From positions 188,501 through 252,500 of the forward strand of contig NZ_FNEV01000005.1 in NCBI RefSeq assembly GCF_900100295.1: a DNA stretch of 64,000 nt, written 5' to 3'. Positions 17,738-26,471 of the stretch are shown piece by piece (position 1 is the first letter of the stretch; each line of letters opens with the position of its first letter). The notes under the pieces were generated by a model. It searched no databases. It worked only from the letters and a program-made list of their open reading frames with translations, and was not told the DNA's origin. The DNA is from Salimicrobium halophilum. Lineage in GTDB: Bacteria > Bacillota > Bacilli > Bacillales > Halobacillaceae. A program made the translations under genes and the position numbers.

Positions 17738-17763
17738 GTACCCATAATATGACAAAGTAAAAC
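17738..17763 (-). promoter_or_regulatory. Sigma-B-type promoter of katE
   Basis: On the minus strand GTTTTA and GGGTAC are separated by 14 bases, close to the sigma-B consensus GTTTAA-N12-14-GGGTAT, about 35 bases upstream of the katE start. katE of B. subtilis is known to be under sigma-B. Confidence 0.72.
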
Positions 17764-17888
17764 ACATTTTTTATAGAGATTATGAGATTATAAAAATTAT
17801 AATCTGTGTCTGCGGGTTACTTTTTACCTCTTCCGTGTATAAGAAACGGAAGAAAGAGGGAATACAAAAACCAAAAGGGGGAGAAGCG

Positions 17889-18596
17889 ATGATAGAGTTG
17901 AGTCGAGTGACCCATACATTCGGTAAGAAAACAGTGATCGAAGACGTCGACTTGTCGGTGCGGAAGGGGGAAGTGTTCGGACTTCTCGGACCCTCGGGAT
18001 CCGGTAAGACAACGCTAGTCCGGATCATGACCGGCATGATTGAACCTTCCGAGGGCACCGTGTGGCTACGGGAACAGCAGATGCCGAAACGCGTTCTCAT
18101 GAAGCGGTTCGGCTACATGGCTCAGGAACATGCTCTGTATCAGGAGCTGACCGCGAAAGAGAATCTCGACTTTTTCGCTTCCTTTTATCTGCGAAAGAAG
18201 AAGAAAGAGCGGATTGATTATTGCCTTCAGTTGACGAAGCTGACGGAAGATAAGGACCGTATCGTTTCCACTTTTTCCGGGGGGATGAAGCGGCGGTTAT
18301 CGCTTGCAATCGCTCTCGTCCACGATCCGGAGATTCTGATCCTTGATGAACCGACGGTCGGGCTCGATCCCGTGCTTCGTCATGAAATATGGGAAGAATT
18401 TCACCGATTGAAAAACGAGGGGACGACGATTTTCGTTACGACTCATGTCATGGATGAAGCGGAGAAGTGCGATCGCCTGGCGATGCTGAGAGATGGCCGG
18501 ATGATTGCTTCGGGAAGTCCCTCGGAGTGGAAAGAAGAGCTTCACGTGGAAAGTATTGAAGATGTATTTCTTCATTACGGGAGGCGGAAAGTATGA
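17889..18596 (+). CDS. ABC transporter ATP-binding protein (ABC-2 exporter type)
   Basis: This 235-residue ATPase has Walker A GPSGSGKTT, a Q-loop, signature FSGGMKRR, Walker B LILDEPTVGLD and the H-loop VTTHVMDEA. The LDEPTVGLD/DrrA-like pattern fits exporters of the ABC-2 class. The ATG at 17889 follows GGGGGAG; upstream codons of the open frame have no ribosome binding site. Its ATGA overlap with the permease gene makes the two a functional pair. The substrate is unknown. Confidence 0.9.
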   Translation: MIELSRVTHTFGKKTVIEDVDLSVRKGEVFGLLGPSGSGKTTLVRIMTGMIEPSEGTVWLREQQMPKRVLMKRFGYMAQEHALYQELTAKENLDFFASFYLRKKKKERIDYCLQLTKLTEDKDRIVSTFSGGMKRRLSLAIALVHDPEILILDEPTVGLDPVLRHEIWEEFHRLKNEGTTIFVTTHVMDEAEKCDRLAMLRDGRMIASGSPSEWKEELHVESIEDVFLHYGRRKV

Positions 18597-19606
18597 ATGC
18601 AGGGATTGTAGCGAGACGGATATTCCGGCAGTTTCTTAGGGATAAGCGCAGCGTGGCACTCATGATTCTTGCTCCTATTCTCGTGCTCACGTTACTGTGG
18701 CTCGTACTCGATACAGATGAACGTGCCGTGGAAATTGCAGTCATCGAGGCGCCGGAGTCCGTTTATGAACGTCTTGCATCCGGTGGCATGGAAGTAAGAG
18801 CCCTGCCAGAGTCCGAAGCTCAGGAGGCTCTGAATGAAGCGGAGATCGATGCTCTTCTGCGCTGGGATGAAAATAGGCCGTTACTTATGCTTGAAGGCTC
18901 GGATCCCACCAATCATAGTGCGATCAGGACCGCTATCCAGCAGGCGATGGGAGTGAATTTGCGTGATGTCGTCAACGTGCAGTATTGGCACGGGTCGGAG
19001 GATATGAATATCTTCCATTATACGGGACCGGTACTCGTCGGTTTTTTCATTTTTTTCTTCGTCTTTATCGTCGGAGGAGTTTCGTTTCTCCGGGAACGTA
19101 CCGGTGGGACTCTCGAACGTGTACTTACGACGCCGATCCACAGATATGAACTCGTGGGAGGATATCTGCTCGGTTTTGGAATATTTACGGTTATTCAATC
19201 ACTCATCATCGTTTTGTTTTCCATTTATCTATTGGATATGTATATGGCCGGAAGCTTGTGGCGGGTGATTTTCATTACAGTACTTCTCGCATTGACGGCT
19301 CTTAGCTTGGGAACACTTCTGTCCGCTTATGCAAAGAATGAATTCCAGATGTTCCAGTTCATTCCGCTTGTCATTGTACCGCAAGTATTTTTCTCAGGCC
19401 TGTTTCCGATCGAAGGTCTTGCAGGATGGATCCAGGCCATCGGAAAATTCATGCCTCTTACCTACGGGGCAGAAGCACTCCGCGGCATTATGCTTAGAAA
19501 CGAGCACCTCGGCGAATTACAGTGGCAGGTATTTATGCTGCTGGCTTTCTTTGTCCTGTTCACCCTCTTGAATGTAAAAGTTCTGAAACGTTATCGAAGA
19601 CTTTGA
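18593..19606 (+). CDS. ABC-2 type transporter permease
   Basis: The 337-residue permease has one N-terminal helix (about 20-40), a long outside domain (about 45-135) and five C-terminal helices, the usual ABC-2/YhgE-like layout. The motif GGTLERVLTTPI after the second helix is typical of this class. It overlaps the ATPase gene by four bases. Candidates for the cargo are drugs, lipids or peptides; nothing in the sequence decides between them. Confidence 0.88.
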   Translation: MNAGIVARRIFRQFLRDKRSVALMILAPILVLTLLWLVLDTDERAVEIAVIEAPESVYERLASGGMEVRALPESEAQEALNEAEIDALLRWDENRPLLMLEGSDPTNHSAIRTAIQQAMGVNLRDVVNVQYWHGSEDMNIFHYTGPVLVGFFIFFFVFIVGGVSFLRERTGGTLERVLTTPIHRYELVGGYLLGFGIFTVIQSLIIVLFSIYLLDMYMAGSLWRVIFITVLLALTALSLGTLLSAYAKNEFQMFQFIPLVIVPQVFFSGLFPIEGLAGWIQAIGKFMPLTYGAEALRGIMLRNEHLGELQWQVFMLLAFFVLFTLLNVKVLKRYRRL

Positions 19607-19632
19607 CACCGGGACCCCGGTGTCTTTTTTTT
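19605..19632 (+). terminator. Terminator of the ABC-2 exporter operon
   Basis: A perfect 8-bp stem GACACCGG/CCGGTGTC with loop GACC is followed by eight T. It begins inside the stop codon of the permease gene. Confidence 0.93.
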
Positions 19633-19665
19633 GTGAACATTAAGCGACAATCCCTAGCTGGTTTA

Positions 19666-19694
19666 TTGACTTTTCTATAGTAAAACGGTATCAT
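19666..19694 (+). promoter_or_regulatory. Sigma-A promoter of the siderophore ABC operon
   Basis: TTGACT (19666-19671) and TATCAT (19689-19694) are separated by 17 bases. A Fur box starts 6 bases downstream of the -10. Confidence 0.75.
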
Positions 19695-19700
19695 TATCGG

Positions 19701-19715
19701 TGATAATCATTCTCA
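19701..19715. promoter_or_regulatory. Fur box
   Basis: TGATAATCATTCTCA matches the 7-1-7 Fur consensus TGATAAT-N-ATTATCA at 14 of 15 positions. It lies at the transcription start of the siderophore importer operon, so iron should repress it. Confidence 0.85.
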
Positions 19716-19742
19716 TTGTTAGACAGAAAGGAGTGCCTGGCT

Positions 19743-20588
19743 GTGGGCCACATGCACATCGATCACTTGGACGTTGGATACAATGATAAAAAAATCATTG
19801 AAAATATGAACGTGGACATTCCGAGCGGCAAAATCACGACCATCATAGGCGCGAACGGGTGCGGGAAGTCGACGCTTCTGAAGACGCTCGCGCGAATCCT
19901 TCCGAAACAGGGAGGCACTGTAACGCTCGATGGGAAAAATATCAGCAAATACCCGACCCGGGAGTTGGCGAAGAAAATGGCCATCTTGCCACAGGCTCCG
20001 GACGGGGCGCCGGGTCTTACGGTAGGAGAGCTTGTTTCGTATGGGCGCTTTCCTCATCAAAAGGGTTTCGGTAAATTATCGAAGAAGGACCATGACATGA
20101 TTGATTGGGCCCTGGAGATGACGGGAGTGCTTTCCTTCAAATACGATGCGATCGATGCCCTCTCCGGTGGTCAGCGTCAGCGAGTGTGGATTGCGATGGC
20201 GCTTGCCCAGGAGACGGAGACGATTCTTCTCGATGAGCCTACGACGTATCTCGACATGGCGCACCAGCTTGAGGTGCTTGAACTTCTCGAACGTCTGAAC
20301 CGCGAAGAGGGACGCACGATCGTGATGGTGCTGCATGATATCAACCAGGCAGCGAGATTCGCTGATAATATCATTGCGTTGAAAGACGGAGAAGTTATCA
20401 AGTCCGGGAACGCCCACTTCGTCATCCAGTCCGAAACACTTCGTGAAGTGTTCAATATCGAAGCCGATGTCGTGCCGGAACCACGCACAGGCAAACCGAT
20501 CTGTTTTACGTATAACTTGTCAAAGGGAGAGAAAAGCGATGAAAAAATGGATAACCCTGTTCCTCTTGGTAGCGCTCGTCGCGCTTAG
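19743..20588 (+). CDS. Iron-siderophore ABC transporter ATPase (FecE/YusV type)
   Basis: The 281-residue ATPase has Walker A GANGCGKST, signature LSGGQRQRVW, Walker B ILLDEPTTYLD and H-loop VLHDINQA. The pattern LDEPTTYLDMAHQLE is characteristic of FecE-type siderophore importers. I chose the GTG at 19743, about 9 bases after AAAGGAG. The gene ends 50 bases inside the next gene; its family usually ends near GKPICFTY, so the last 25 or so residues are a run-on tail. It is the first gene of a Fur-controlled ATPase-binding protein-permease-permease operon. Confidence 0.9.
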   Translation: MGHMHIDHLDVGYNDKKIIENMNVDIPSGKITTIIGANGCGKSTLLKTLARILPKQGGTVTLDGKNISKYPTRELAKKMAILPQAPDGAPGLTVGELVSYGRFPHQKGFGKLSKKDHDMIDWALEMTGVLSFKYDAIDALSGGQRQRVWIAMALAQETETILLDEPTTYLDMAHQLEVLELLERLNREEGRTIVMVLHDINQAARFADNIIALKDGEVIKSGNAHFVIQSETLREVFNIEADVVPEPRTGKPICFTYNLSKGEKSDEKMDNPVPLGSARRA

Positions 20589-21489
20589 CGCCTGTGGAAC
20601 GGACGAAAGTAATGGATCAGCATCAGAAGGTGGAGAGGGAGAAGGGGAATCTTCTTCTGAATCTTCCGAAATGAGAACTTATGAAACAGAGAACGGGGAA
20701 GAAATCGAAGTTCCTGCCAATCCCGAACGTATCGTTGTTCTTTCCTCTTATGCAGGAAACGTACTTAAGCTTGACGGGAATCTTGTAGGAGTCGATTCCT
20801 GGTCCAAGATGAACCCGAACTTCGAAAGTGAACTCGAAGGCGTAGAAGAAGTGACGGCTGATAACTTGGAGAAGATCATTGAACTCGATCCGGACCTCAT
20901 CGTAGGACTTGCGAGTACAGAAAATGTGGATCAGCTGAAAGAGATAGCTCCGACAGTCACTTATACTTATGGGCAGCTAGGTTACCTGGAGCAGCACGTG
21001 GAAATCGGAAAGCTTCTCGGTAAAGAAGAGGAAGCTCAGCAGTGGGTCGACGATTTCAAAGCCGACGCACAGGAAACAGGGGAGAAGATCAAAGAGAAAA
21101 TCGGTGAAGATGCTACCGTTACCGTAATCGAGAACTTCGAGAAAGAACTTTACGTTTTCGGTGATAACTGGGCCCGCGGGACAGAAATCCTTTATCAGGA
21201 AATGGGTCTGAATATGCCTGAGAAGGTGAAAGAGATGGCGCTTGAGCCCGGGTTCTATGCGATTTCTCCGGAAGTTCTCCCGGAATATGCAGGAGACTAC
21301 ATCGTCTTCAGTAAAAATTCGGATACGGACACCTCTTTCGAACAGACAGAAACGTATCAGTCGATTCCTGCTGTAGAGAATGGAAATGTATTTGAAGCGG
21401 ATGCGAAGAAATTCTACTTCAACGACGCGATTTCCCTTGAATACCAGCTGGAGTTCTTCAAAGAGAAGTTCCTCGGGGAAAGTGAATAA
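20539..21489 (+). CDS. Iron-siderophore binding lipoprotein
   Basis: This 316-residue lipoprotein has a signal peptide with lipobox LSAC (Cys about 18), an acidic Ser/Gly/Glu-rich linker (about 19-45), and a class III FecB-like fold (about 48-315; PERIVVLSSYAG, LDPDLIVGLAS). It captures a ferric siderophore outside the membrane and passes it to the two permeases. The ATG at 20539 follows AAAGGGAG and lies inside the upstream ATPase frame. Which siderophore is bound cannot be told, though a catecholate or hydroxamate type is usual. Confidence 0.92.
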   Translation: MKKWITLFLLVALVALSACGTDESNGSASEGGEGEGESSSESSEMRTYETENGEEIEVPANPERIVVLSSYAGNVLKLDGNLVGVDSWSKMNPNFESELEGVEEVTADNLEKIIELDPDLIVGLASTENVDQLKEIAPTVTYTYGQLGYLEQHVEIGKLLGKEEEAQQWVDDFKADAQETGEKIKEKIGEDATVTVIENFEKELYVFGDNWARGTEILYQEMGLNMPEKVKEMALEPGFYAISPEVLPEYAGDYIVFSKNSDTDTSFEQTETYQSIPAVENGNVFEADAKKFYFNDAISLEYQLEFFKEKFLGESE

Positions 21490-21498
21490 ATATCAAGG

Positions 21499-21528
21499 GG
21501 ACAGATGGCCGAAGGAGGTCATCTGTCC
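21499..21528 (+). other. Intra-operon hairpin after the binding-protein gene
   Basis: A perfect 9-bp inverted repeat GGACAGATG/CATCTGTCC with a 12-base loop lies 10 bases after the lipoprotein stop and has no T run. Such hairpins often stabilise the upstream mRNA so that binding protein exceeds permease. Confidence 0.55.
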
Positions 21529-21578
21529 ATTGACGTTTCACGCTTGACCAGAAAATACATAAGAAAAGTTGGGCTTTT

Positions 21579-22562
21579 ATGCGTATTGTAATGTGGATCA
21601 TCAGTATAGTAGTGCTCGTCGCTTCTTTCGCGATAGCTATGACTTTCGGAGCCGCTGATTCAGGGGTGAAAGAAGCATGGCAGGCGATAGCAGGGGAGAA
21701 CCTTGAAGGGACAGCACTCATTTTAAGAGAAATCCGTTTGCCTCGTGAAGTCGCAGCGATGCTGGTAGGAGCGGCATTGTCGGTAGCCGGGGCAATTATG
21801 CAGGGGCTTACGAGGAACCCGCTTGCGGATCCGGGACTTCTTGGCCTGACAGCAGGAGCGAATGCGGCTCTTGCTTTCACCTATGCCTTTCTCCCGGATG
21901 CGAACTACTTCATGATCACTATCGGTTCCTTCATCGGAGCTGGTGTCGGCATGGCGCTTGTATTCGGGGTAGGGGCGATGAATCGCGGAGGGTTCTCCCC
22001 GTTCCGGATTGTCCTTGCCGGTGCTGCCATCTCCGCTTTTTTGTTCGGAATAGCTGAAGGGGTCAGTTTGATTTTTAAAATCTCTAAAGATGTATCGATG
22101 TGGACCGCCGGAGGTCTCTCCGGAACAAGTTGGGGACAGGTACAGTTGCTTGCGCCCCTTGTTCTAGTCGGTATTTCCATATCTATGTTTTTTGCGAAGC
22201 ATTTGACGATCATGAGCTTGAACGAGGAGCTTGCCATCGGTCTCGGCCAAAAAGTGAACCGCGTGAAATGGGCGCTATTTGTCATTATCGTGCTTTTAGC
22301 CGGTGCTGCGGTTGCACTTGTCGGAAATATGGCATTCCTCGGTCTGATGATTCCGCATATCGTCCGGCCGCTGGTCGGGTATGATTACCGGAATGTACTA
22401 CCGGCTTCTGCAGTAGTCGGGGCGAGCTTCATGCTGATTGCCGATACACTTGCGAGAACGGTGAATGCCCCATATGAAACACCGGTGGCCGCCATCGTCT
22501 CCTTTATCGGACTGCCCTTCTTCTTATTCATCGTACAGAGAAAGGGGCAGAGTTTCTCATGA
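21579..22562 (+). CDS. FecCD-family siderophore permease, first subunit
   Basis: This 327-residue integral membrane protein belongs to the FecCD/BtuC family (about ten helices). It has LPREVAAMLVGAALSVAGAIMQ and GLTRNPLADPGLLG near the N-terminus and FLGLMIPHIVRPLVG near the C-terminus, all family hallmarks. It pairs with the next permease to form the channel. The ATG at 21579 has only a weak AAGTTGGG site. The next gene overlaps by ATGA. Confidence 0.92.
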   Translation: MRIVMWIISIVVLVASFAIAMTFGAADSGVKEAWQAIAGENLEGTALILREIRLPREVAAMLVGAALSVAGAIMQGLTRNPLADPGLLGLTAGANAALAFTYAFLPDANYFMITIGSFIGAGVGMALVFGVGAMNRGGFSPFRIVLAGAAISAFLFGIAEGVSLIFKISKDVSMWTAGGLSGTSWGQVQLLAPLVLVGISISMFFAKHLTIMSLNEELAIGLGQKVNRVKWALFVIIVLLAGAAVALVGNMAFLGLMIPHIVRPLVGYDYRNVLPASAVVGASFMLIADTLARTVNAPYETPVAAIVSFIGLPFFLFIVQRKGQSFS

Positions 22563-23566
22563 TCCATCCGTCGGTACTTAAAAAATTCAAAATTTACCTC
22601 GTTACGTTGACGCTGTTGATTATAGCTACAGCGATAGTAGCTATGGCTCTCGGGTACTCGTCTGTCGCTTTCTCGAGACTCCCGGCTGTATTCATGGGAG
22701 AGGGAACCTTCAAAGAGAATTTCGTGTTCTTCCAGGTCCGTCTGCCGCGGATCATTGTGACAGTACTTGCGGGTATGGCCCTGGCGCTCTCCGGTGCGAT
22801 TTTGCAGTCGCTGTCGCGGAATGACTTGGCCGATCCCGGAATTATAGGAATCAATGCAGGGGCAGGAGCGGCAGTGGCCGTATTTTTCCTGTTCGCGCCG
22901 CTCGAGCCAGGCAGTTTCATCTACCTGCTTCCGGTCGTTGCTTTTCTGGGCGCGCTCGTTACGTCTCTTCTGATTTACCTGTTCTCGTTCGATAAACGGG
23001 CAGGTTTCCAGCCGATCCGTCTCATTCTTGTAGGTGTCGGTTTTTCTATGGCACTCTCGGGATTAATGATCATCCTCATTTCGTCTGCGGAACGGGAAAA
23101 GGTGAACTTCATTTCCCAGTGGCTCGCCGGAGATATATGGGGAGCGGACTGGCCGTTTATTCTGGCTCTGTTACCGTGGCTAGTCGTTTTGATTCCACTT
23201 ACTTTCTTCAAAGCGAACCGGATGAATATCCTGAATCTCTCGGAACCGGTCAGCATCGAGCTCGGCCTTCCGCTTGGACGCGAGCGGTTCACGATGCTGA
23301 TGGTCGCAGTGGCCCTTGCCGCTTCTGCCGTTTCCGTAACAGGCGGCATTTCGTTTATAGGTCTGATGGCGCCACATTTGGCGAAAACGATCATCGGTCC
23401 AAGGACGCAGCTTTACATGCCGCTCACGCTTCTCCTCGGAGGTTGGCTGCTTCTGGTAGCGGACACGATCGGACGGAACGTACTCGAACCGGATGGATTG
23501 CCGGCGGGTGTGATGACAGCGCTGATCGGAGCTCCGTACTTCATTTATCTTTTGACAAAGAAATAG
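22559..23566 (+). CDS. FecCD-family siderophore permease, second subunit
   Basis: The 335-residue protein is the second FecCD permease with RLPRIIVTVLAGMALALSGAILQ, NDLADPGIIGINAG and FIGLMAPHLAKTIIG. Its start overlaps the stop of the first permease, which keeps the two subunits at equal levels. It is the last gene of the Fur-regulated operon and is followed by a terminator. Confidence 0.92.
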   Translation: MIHPSVLKKFKIYLVTLTLLIIATAIVAMALGYSSVAFSRLPAVFMGEGTFKENFVFFQVRLPRIIVTVLAGMALALSGAILQSLSRNDLADPGIIGINAGAGAAVAVFFLFAPLEPGSFIYLLPVVAFLGALVTSLLIYLFSFDKRAGFQPIRLILVGVGFSMALSGLMIILISSAEREKVNFISQWLAGDIWGADWPFILALLPWLVVLIPLTFFKANRMNILNLSEPVSIELGLPLGRERFTMLMVAVALAASAVSVTGGISFIGLMAPHLAKTIIGPRTQLYMPLTLLLGGWLLLVADTIGRNVLEPDGLPAGVMTALIGAPYFIYLLTKK

Positions 23567-23575
23567 TTCATGACT

Positions 23576-23606
23576 ATCCCGTATCGTTCTGATGCGGGAT
23601 TTCTTT
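23576..23606 (+). terminator. Terminator of the siderophore operon
   Basis: ATCCCG pairs with CGGGAT, continued by ATC/GAT, followed by TTCTTT. The T run is weak. Confidence 0.6.
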
Positions 23607-23621
23607 GTAGAGTTGTAGTGG

Positions 23622-23677
23622 AAAAGTTATGAGATGATTTCGGAGGTTGAGTCGGTGAAAACGTCTCATAACTTTTT
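23622..23677 (+). promoter_or_regulatory. Leader inverted repeat upstream of menA-like gene
   Basis: A perfect 12-base inverted repeat AAAAGTTATGAG/CTCATAACTTTT encloses a GGAGG and a possible 17-codon reading frame starting GTG at 23655 (stop at 23708). The right arm runs into TTTTTGG. The remaining sequence to 23879 is AT-rich with no gene I can support. Confidence 0.35.
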
Positions 23678-23879
23678 GGATGAGACAGTTCTTAGGCTAC
23701 TCCCCTAAGAAAATAGGCTATAAAAGTAGATATCCCTCATTATTTCATCCTTTGCAAAAAATAATGAACCATAGTGCACAGCCTTCGATAGAATCTTCTT
23801 TGCTTTCTTTACAATTTTCTACAATTGGTGTTTTTTCTCCCTGTAAAAAAGGTAAAGAGAGAGAAAGGAGGCGGTATCG

Positions 23880-24803
23880 ATGGCAGGGTCAGGTGTCCGG
23901 GTAAAAGGAGAAGCCGCTTATCGTTACAAAAGTTCATGGTTCCAGCTTTCGCGCCCGATGACATGGTGTGGAACGATCAGTCCGATTTTGGCGGGCAGTG
24001 TTCTGGCTGCAGGCACAGGTTCCTTCCGATTCGATCTCATGGCGATTCTTCTGGTTTCTGCTATTCTTATTCAGATAAGCGCCAACATGCTGAATGATTA
24101 CTTCGATTTCAAAGGAGGCCAGGATCAGGATCGGTGGGAAGAAGCCCTTGATAATCAGGACAGTCGCCCCCTCCACCATCAGATTCCGATAGTAGCTGTC
24201 ACTCTCCTTACGATCGCCGTGCTTCTCGGAGGCTGGCTGGCGATTGTCGTAGGGTGGTGGATCACGTGGATCGGTACAGCTGGCATCGTGGCAGGTGTGT
24301 GCTATTCAGCAGGTAAGAAGTCTCTCGCCTCTCTCGGTCTCGGTGAAGCGACGGCTTTTCTTTTTCTAGGTATGGTAGCAACGCTTCTCGGTTTCAGCGT
24401 CCAGACAGCCACGGTCAGTTTCCCGGCGGTCGGCGTCGCTTTGTTATACGGATTGTTGATCAGCCTGATGATTTTGACGAACAATTTGAGGGATATCGAC
24501 AAAGATGAGGAGTTCCGAAAAACGATGGCGATCCGGATTGGAAGAACGCATGCCCGAACCGTTCTTTCTATGCTGGTAGCCCTGCCTTATGCGGGTCTTC
24601 TCTTACTTATGGTGACGGGAGCCATTACACCGTTCGCTGTTCTTGCTGTTCTTGCTTTGCCCTTCTCCAGCCAACTACCCCGTGCCTTCGGAAAATCGGG
24701 AACGAAAGAAACCGAGCAGCTTGCAATGAAGGCGGCCGCCAGGCATCACTGGGTGTTCGGAGGACTGCTTGTTCTCGGATTGTGGACAGGGAATTTTTTA
24801 TAA
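23880..24803 (+). CDS. menA: UbiA prenyltransferase, probable 1,4-dihydroxy-2-naphthoate prenyltransferase
   Basis: The 307-residue membrane protein has the two Asp-rich motifs of the UbiA family, NDYFDFKGGQD (about 72) and NNLRDIDKDEE (about 200), on a nine-helix scaffold, and starts with the MenA-like SWFQLSRPMTWCGTISP. MenA attaches the isoprenoid tail to dihydroxynaphthoate in menaquinone synthesis, the quinone used by the oxidases in this window. No other men gene is nearby, as in B. subtilis. The start follows AAAGGAGGCGG. A related UbiA role cannot be excluded. Confidence 0.8.
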   Translation: MAGSGVRVKGEAAYRYKSSWFQLSRPMTWCGTISPILAGSVLAAGTGSFRFDLMAILLVSAILIQISANMLNDYFDFKGGQDQDRWEEALDNQDSRPLHHQIPIVAVTLLTIAVLLGGWLAIVVGWWITWIGTAGIVAGVCYSAGKKSLASLGLGEATAFLFLGMVATLLGFSVQTATVSFPAVGVALLYGLLISLMILTNNLRDIDKDEEFRKTMAIRIGRTHARTVLSMLVALPYAGLLLLMVTGAITPFAVLAVLALPFSSQLPRAFGKSGTKETEQLAMKAAARHHWVFGGLLVLGLWTGNFL

Positions 24804-24821
24804 GAGAGAAGGGAGACGATC

Positions 24822-26150
24822 ATGATCAGACTGAAAGCAATGCTTGCATCCCTTCTTTTTCTCTTCGTTTTAGGGTTGGCTGGTACAGCGTGGTGGTGGA
24901 TGCAACCTTCAGAAGAGACGGTGATCAGGAAGGAGACGACGACTGCATCTTCCGTGTATCCAGGCGTTTCCATCCGGACACTCACCGAAGAAGACGATAC
25001 GTATCGCAGTTCCATCCAGGTTCCGGTCTTACCGGATGAACAGATGAATGAAAAGATTGAAGCATACATAACGAAAAAGGAAGCAGCTTTTCATGAGAAG
25101 CGGAAAAGCCAGCCTCTCAAGTTCCTCCTCGAACGTCCGGCTGCGTTTTCAGTTTCCTTTGATATCCATTCTGTCGGGCGAGCCGTGCACTCCCTCGTTC
25201 TCAATGTCGACAGTTTCACAGGGATCAGAGAACCCCGAGAGAAAAACGCACTTATCATCGATTTGAACACCGGGAAAAAAGTGATTCCCTCGGCACTGTT
25301 CCAAGAGGGAGAATTCGAAAAGGTCAAGAAACTACTTAAAGCAGATACGGAGAGAGAGGAAGATTTTTTTCAGAAAGTATTTCTGACGGAGAAGGAGGTC
25401 GTCATGATTCGTGAAGATGGAGGAGAAGTTTCTGTTCCTTTCTATGAAGTGAAGGATCTTTTAAAAGAGGAGTGGCAGCCGATTCTTCATACGGAGAAAC
25501 CAGAGCCTAAGGAGTCTATATCGAAAGATGAAAGTGAGAATAAGCGGGTAGTTACTCCGGAAGCCATGAAAAAGAATCCGGAGGGGAGACAAGTAGCGCT
25601 TACATTCGATGACGGCCCTCATCCTGAATACACGCCTGAAATTCTTGAATTACTCGACGAATATAATCAGACAGCGACGTTTTTCCTGCTTGGCAGCAGA
25701 GTTGATTTCTATCCTGAACTCGTTGGTGACATCGCCGAGAGTGATCATGAAATCGGTAACCATACGTGGAATCATAAAGATTTGACTACGTTGACTGAAG
25801 AGGAGATCAGAAAAGAGATTACGGACACCGGACAAGCCATAGAAACTATTACAGGGGAGGCGCCCACCTACTTCCGCCCGCCTTATGGAGCGGAGAATAC
25901 GAAGGTGCGCCGGGCAGCAGGTCTTCCATCGATTCTATGGACGCTGGATACGAAGGATTGGAAACTTTCCTCTTCGGAAGCCATAGCCACCAGAGTTCAA
26001 AAAAAGATAGAGGACGGCTCCGTAATCCTTTGGCATGATATCCAGAAGGCGACCCCGGAAGCATTGGAGAAAGTACTGATTTATCTTGAGGAGGAGGAAT
26101 TCGAGACGGTGCCTGTTTCAGAAATGTATGAGGTTAAGGCAAATGAATAG
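24822..26150 (+). CDS. Membrane-anchored polysaccharide deacetylase (PdaC-like)
   Basis: The 442-residue protein has an N-terminal anchor (about 8-26), an extracellular region like the DUF4163/DUF3298 part of PdaC (about 50-215), and a C-terminal NodB deacetylase domain (about 255-440). Metal and catalytic motifs are TFDDGP (about 260), NHTWNH (about 313), FRPPYG (about 352) and LWHDI (about 404). It should remove acetyl groups from cell-wall sugars outside the membrane. It lies 18 bases after menA and is followed by a terminator. The precise sugar target is not certain. Confidence 0.88.
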   Translation: MIRLKAMLASLLFLFVLGLAGTAWWWMQPSEETVIRKETTTASSVYPGVSIRTLTEEDDTYRSSIQVPVLPDEQMNEKIEAYITKKEAAFHEKRKSQPLKFLLERPAAFSVSFDIHSVGRAVHSLVLNVDSFTGIREPREKNALIIDLNTGKKVIPSALFQEGEFEKVKKLLKADTEREEDFFQKVFLTEKEVVMIREDGGEVSVPFYEVKDLLKEEWQPILHTEKPEPKESISKDESENKRVVTPEAMKKNPEGRQVALTFDDGPHPEYTPEILELLDEYNQTATFFLLGSRVDFYPELVGDIAESDHEIGNHTWNHKDLTTLTEEEIRKEITDTGQAIETITGEAPTYFRPPYGAENTKVRRAAGLPSILWTLDTKDWKLSSSEAIATRVQKKIEDGSVILWHDIQKATPEALEKVLIYLEEEEFETVPVSEMYEVKANE

Positions 26151-26159
26151 AAACGTGAG

Positions 26160-26202
26160 AAGATGCATGGAAAGCAAGTTCGCTTTCATGCATCTTTTTT
26201 TT
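26160..26202 (+). terminator. Terminator of the deacetylase gene
   Basis: AGATGCATG pairs with CATGCATCT (with inner AAGC/GCTT), followed by TTTTTTTT. Confidence 0.88.
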
Positions 26203-26310
26203 GGTTAAAATTTTCAAAAAATAGGTTGTGTGGTAAGAAGGATCGTGTTATCGTAATTAAAACATAGTAAATAGGTAAGTTTTATCAACATTATGTGTTT
26301 TAGTGCATAT

Positions 26311-26396
26311 CTTATCGAGAGAGGTGGAGGGACTTGGCCCGACGAAGCTTCGGCAGCGGCTCATGAAGAGACTGTGCCAATTCCAGGAAAGATAAG
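26311..26396 (+). promoter_or_regulatory. SAM riboswitch (S box) of the cys operon
   Basis: The S-box core is present: CTTATCGAGAGAGGTGGAGG, GACTTGGCCCGACGAAGC, CGGCAGC, GTGCCAATTCC and the closing GATAAG that pairs with CTTATC. It sits between an AT-rich promoter region (26203-26310, no gene) and a terminator, so S-adenosylmethionine should shut off the sulfate assimilation genes. Confidence 0.93.
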
Positions 26397-26414
26397 AGAG
26401 TAGGATGAATTCTA

Positions 26415-26450
26415 AGCCTCTCTTCTTACTCGGAAGAGAGGTTTTCTTAT
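26415..26450 (+). terminator. Riboswitch-controlled terminator before cysH
   Basis: A perfect 9-bp stem CCTCTCTTC/GAAGAGAGG is followed by TTTTCTT. It is the SAM-bound off-state. Confidence 0.88.
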
Positions 26451-26471
26451 ATCCATAGAAAGGAGTCGGCT

